Source of the DNA: JAHRAH01 sp051009015 | Lineage (GTDB): Bacteria; Pseudomonadota; Gammaproteobacteria; Tethybacterales; Persebacteraceae | Reading direction: 5' to 3' | Assembly: GCA_051009015.1 (NCBI GenBank) | Contig: JBPCWZ010000136.1 | Coordinates: 1-5,039 of the forward strand | DNA: 5,039 nt | Shown: positions 4,358 to 5,039 of the stretch, in pieces | How the letters are laid out: every line of letters begins with the position of its first letter | Numbering within the stretch: position 1 is the stretch's first letter | Notes under the pieces: generated by a model | Told to the model about the DNA's origin: nothing | Database searches by the model: none | Seen by the model: the letters and a program-made list of their open reading frames with translations, nothing else | Program-made: the position numbers and the translations under genes

Positions 4358-5039
4358 CCGGGTCAATATCCATCCGCCATCGGGTTGTTGTTTTTGGCAG
4401 GCGGGGGAGCCATTGGGTTATGAAGGTGTGCAGGTCGGCGCGGTTTGGGGAGGAGGTTAGCAACTGCGCCTGATAACGCCCCGCTACTTTGGCGCGCAAC
4501 GATGGCACCGGCGAAAAGATGGATACCGCCGCCGGAGTTTTCCCTTGTGCCGGTTTTTGCCCTTGCGCCGGAGTATGCCTTATAACCTCCTGTGCCAATG
4601 TCGCCGCTGTTGTCAAAAAAGCATAAAGCGCCTTTTCGCTTGCGGCATTTGCCCGCAGCAGGGCGAGATGCCAAAAAGGCGGCAGGTTTGCCCGGCGGCG
4701 CTCGTCCAATAACAACTGCCAGCAGCCGTCAATATCATCTTTTAGCAGCAGCCGGTAAAAAGGATGTTGAGGATGGGCGGTTTGGACAAGCACCCTGCAC
4801 CCTTGCGGGTTGCGCGTTCCCCTGCCGATAACTTGCGAAAGCATCGCCAGCAATCGTTCGCGGGCGCGAAAGTCGGGCGCAAACAAACCGCCGTCCGAGC
4901 CCAAAATGCCTATCAATGACAAGTGCGGGAAGTTATGCCCTTTGGCGATGATTTGCGTGCCGACAAGCAACTCGCGCCGCCCGCTTGTTGCGGCTGCCGC
5001 TTCGGCATCAAACGCCTTTGCATCGCTGTCCAATCTTGC
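4347..5039 (-). CDS. priA: Primosomal protein N' (PriA), C-terminal part, cut by the window edge
   Basis: About 230 C-terminal residues are visible; the reading frame stays open to the right edge, so the N-terminal DNA-binding domains, Walker motifs and zinc-binding cysteines lie outside. The visible part has helicase motif V (ELLVGTQIIAKGHNFP), then the PriA-specific GLFAPDFRARERL, motif VI (QVIGRGTR), LVQTAHPQHP and LDERRRANLPPF. The C-terminal domain ends with SPVPSLRAKVAGRYQAQLL and RWRMDIDP, the typical PriA finish. PriA is a 3'-5' superfamily 2 helicase that reloads the replisome at stalled or recombined forks, about 700 residues in full. The TTG at 5033 corresponds to a Leu in a PriA-typical (R-x-D-x-D) stretch, so it is internal and not a start. 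Motif VI differs from the usual QVxGRAGR. A low-complexity insert (TPAQGQKPAQGKTPA) precedes the last domain. Confidence 0.95.
   Translation of the reverse strand, partial: ARLDSDAKAFDAEAAAATSGRRELLVGTQIIAKGHNFPHLSLIGILGSDGGLFAPDFRARERLLAMLSQVIGRGTRNPQGCRVLVQTAHPQHPFYRLLLKDDIDGCWQLLLDERRRANLPPFWHLALLRANAASEKALYAFLTTAATLAQEVIRHTPAQGQKPAQGKTPAAVSIFSPVPSLRAKVAGRYQAQLLTSSPNRADLHTFITQWLPRLPKTTTRWRMDIDPAAV

Noticed and set aside
5031..5033. TTG at 5033 as a start for a short priA-like gene
   Set aside because: The frame stays open beyond it to the window edge, and the surrounding residues fit the interior of PriA, so the gene simply continues outside the window.
1..5039. CRISPR arrays, tRNA/rRNA genes, insertion sequences and attachment sites
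   Set aside because: I looked for repeat-spacer patterns, tRNA-like arms, transposase or integrase motifs and terminal repeats and found none. The only regular tandem repeats are the protein-coding ankyrin units.

Overview
The window looks like a stretch of chromosome from a Gram-negative bacterium, probably a proteobacterium. It has moderate-to-high GC, housekeeping genes of bacterial type (gatC, priA), a lipobox-bearing export signal, Shine-Dalgarno-type starts and sigma70-like promoters. I cannot name the genus. Five genes are read with good support: gatC, an ankyrin-repeat lipoprotein gene, a Toprim gene and an AAA ATPase gene on the minus strand, and one nuclease-domain gene on the plus strand. 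The 3' two thirds or so of priA's helicase C-terminal half fills the right edge on the minus strand, and the first codons of a probable gatA touch the left edge.

Layout. At the left, gatC (23-319) ends 14 nt before a probable gatA start (1-8), giving the usual gatC-gatA order for the tRNA-dependent amidotransferase. A 174-nt gap follows, then a lipoprotein with eight ankyrin repeats (494-1345). A 198-nt spacer (1346-1543) is rich in hairpins and holds the likely end of the next operon plus the ankyrin promoter. Next come two translationally coupled genes transcribed leftward: an AAA_15/AAA_21-type ATPase (2209-3345) followed by a small stand-alone Toprim protein of DUF3226 type (1544-2209). 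A 142-nt divergent promoter region (3346-3487) separates them from a rightward gene for a stand-alone protein with a type I restriction HsdR N-terminal-like PD-(D/E)XK nuclease domain (3488-4327). That gene converges on priA (4347-5039), with only 19 nt between the stop codons.

How the genes may work together. An ATPase of the OLD/AAA_15 type paired with a separate Toprim protein is the architecture seen in OLD-family nucleases and in two-gene anti-phage systems such as PARIS (AriA AAA ATPase plus AriB Toprim). The gene order, ATPase then Toprim, is also the same. The divergent HsdR_N-like nuclease shares the control region, which contains an inverted repeat and a 10-bp direct repeat. The three genes could therefore form one defence module set between housekeeping genes. 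That is an inference from domains and layout; nothing in the sequence proves activity against phage.
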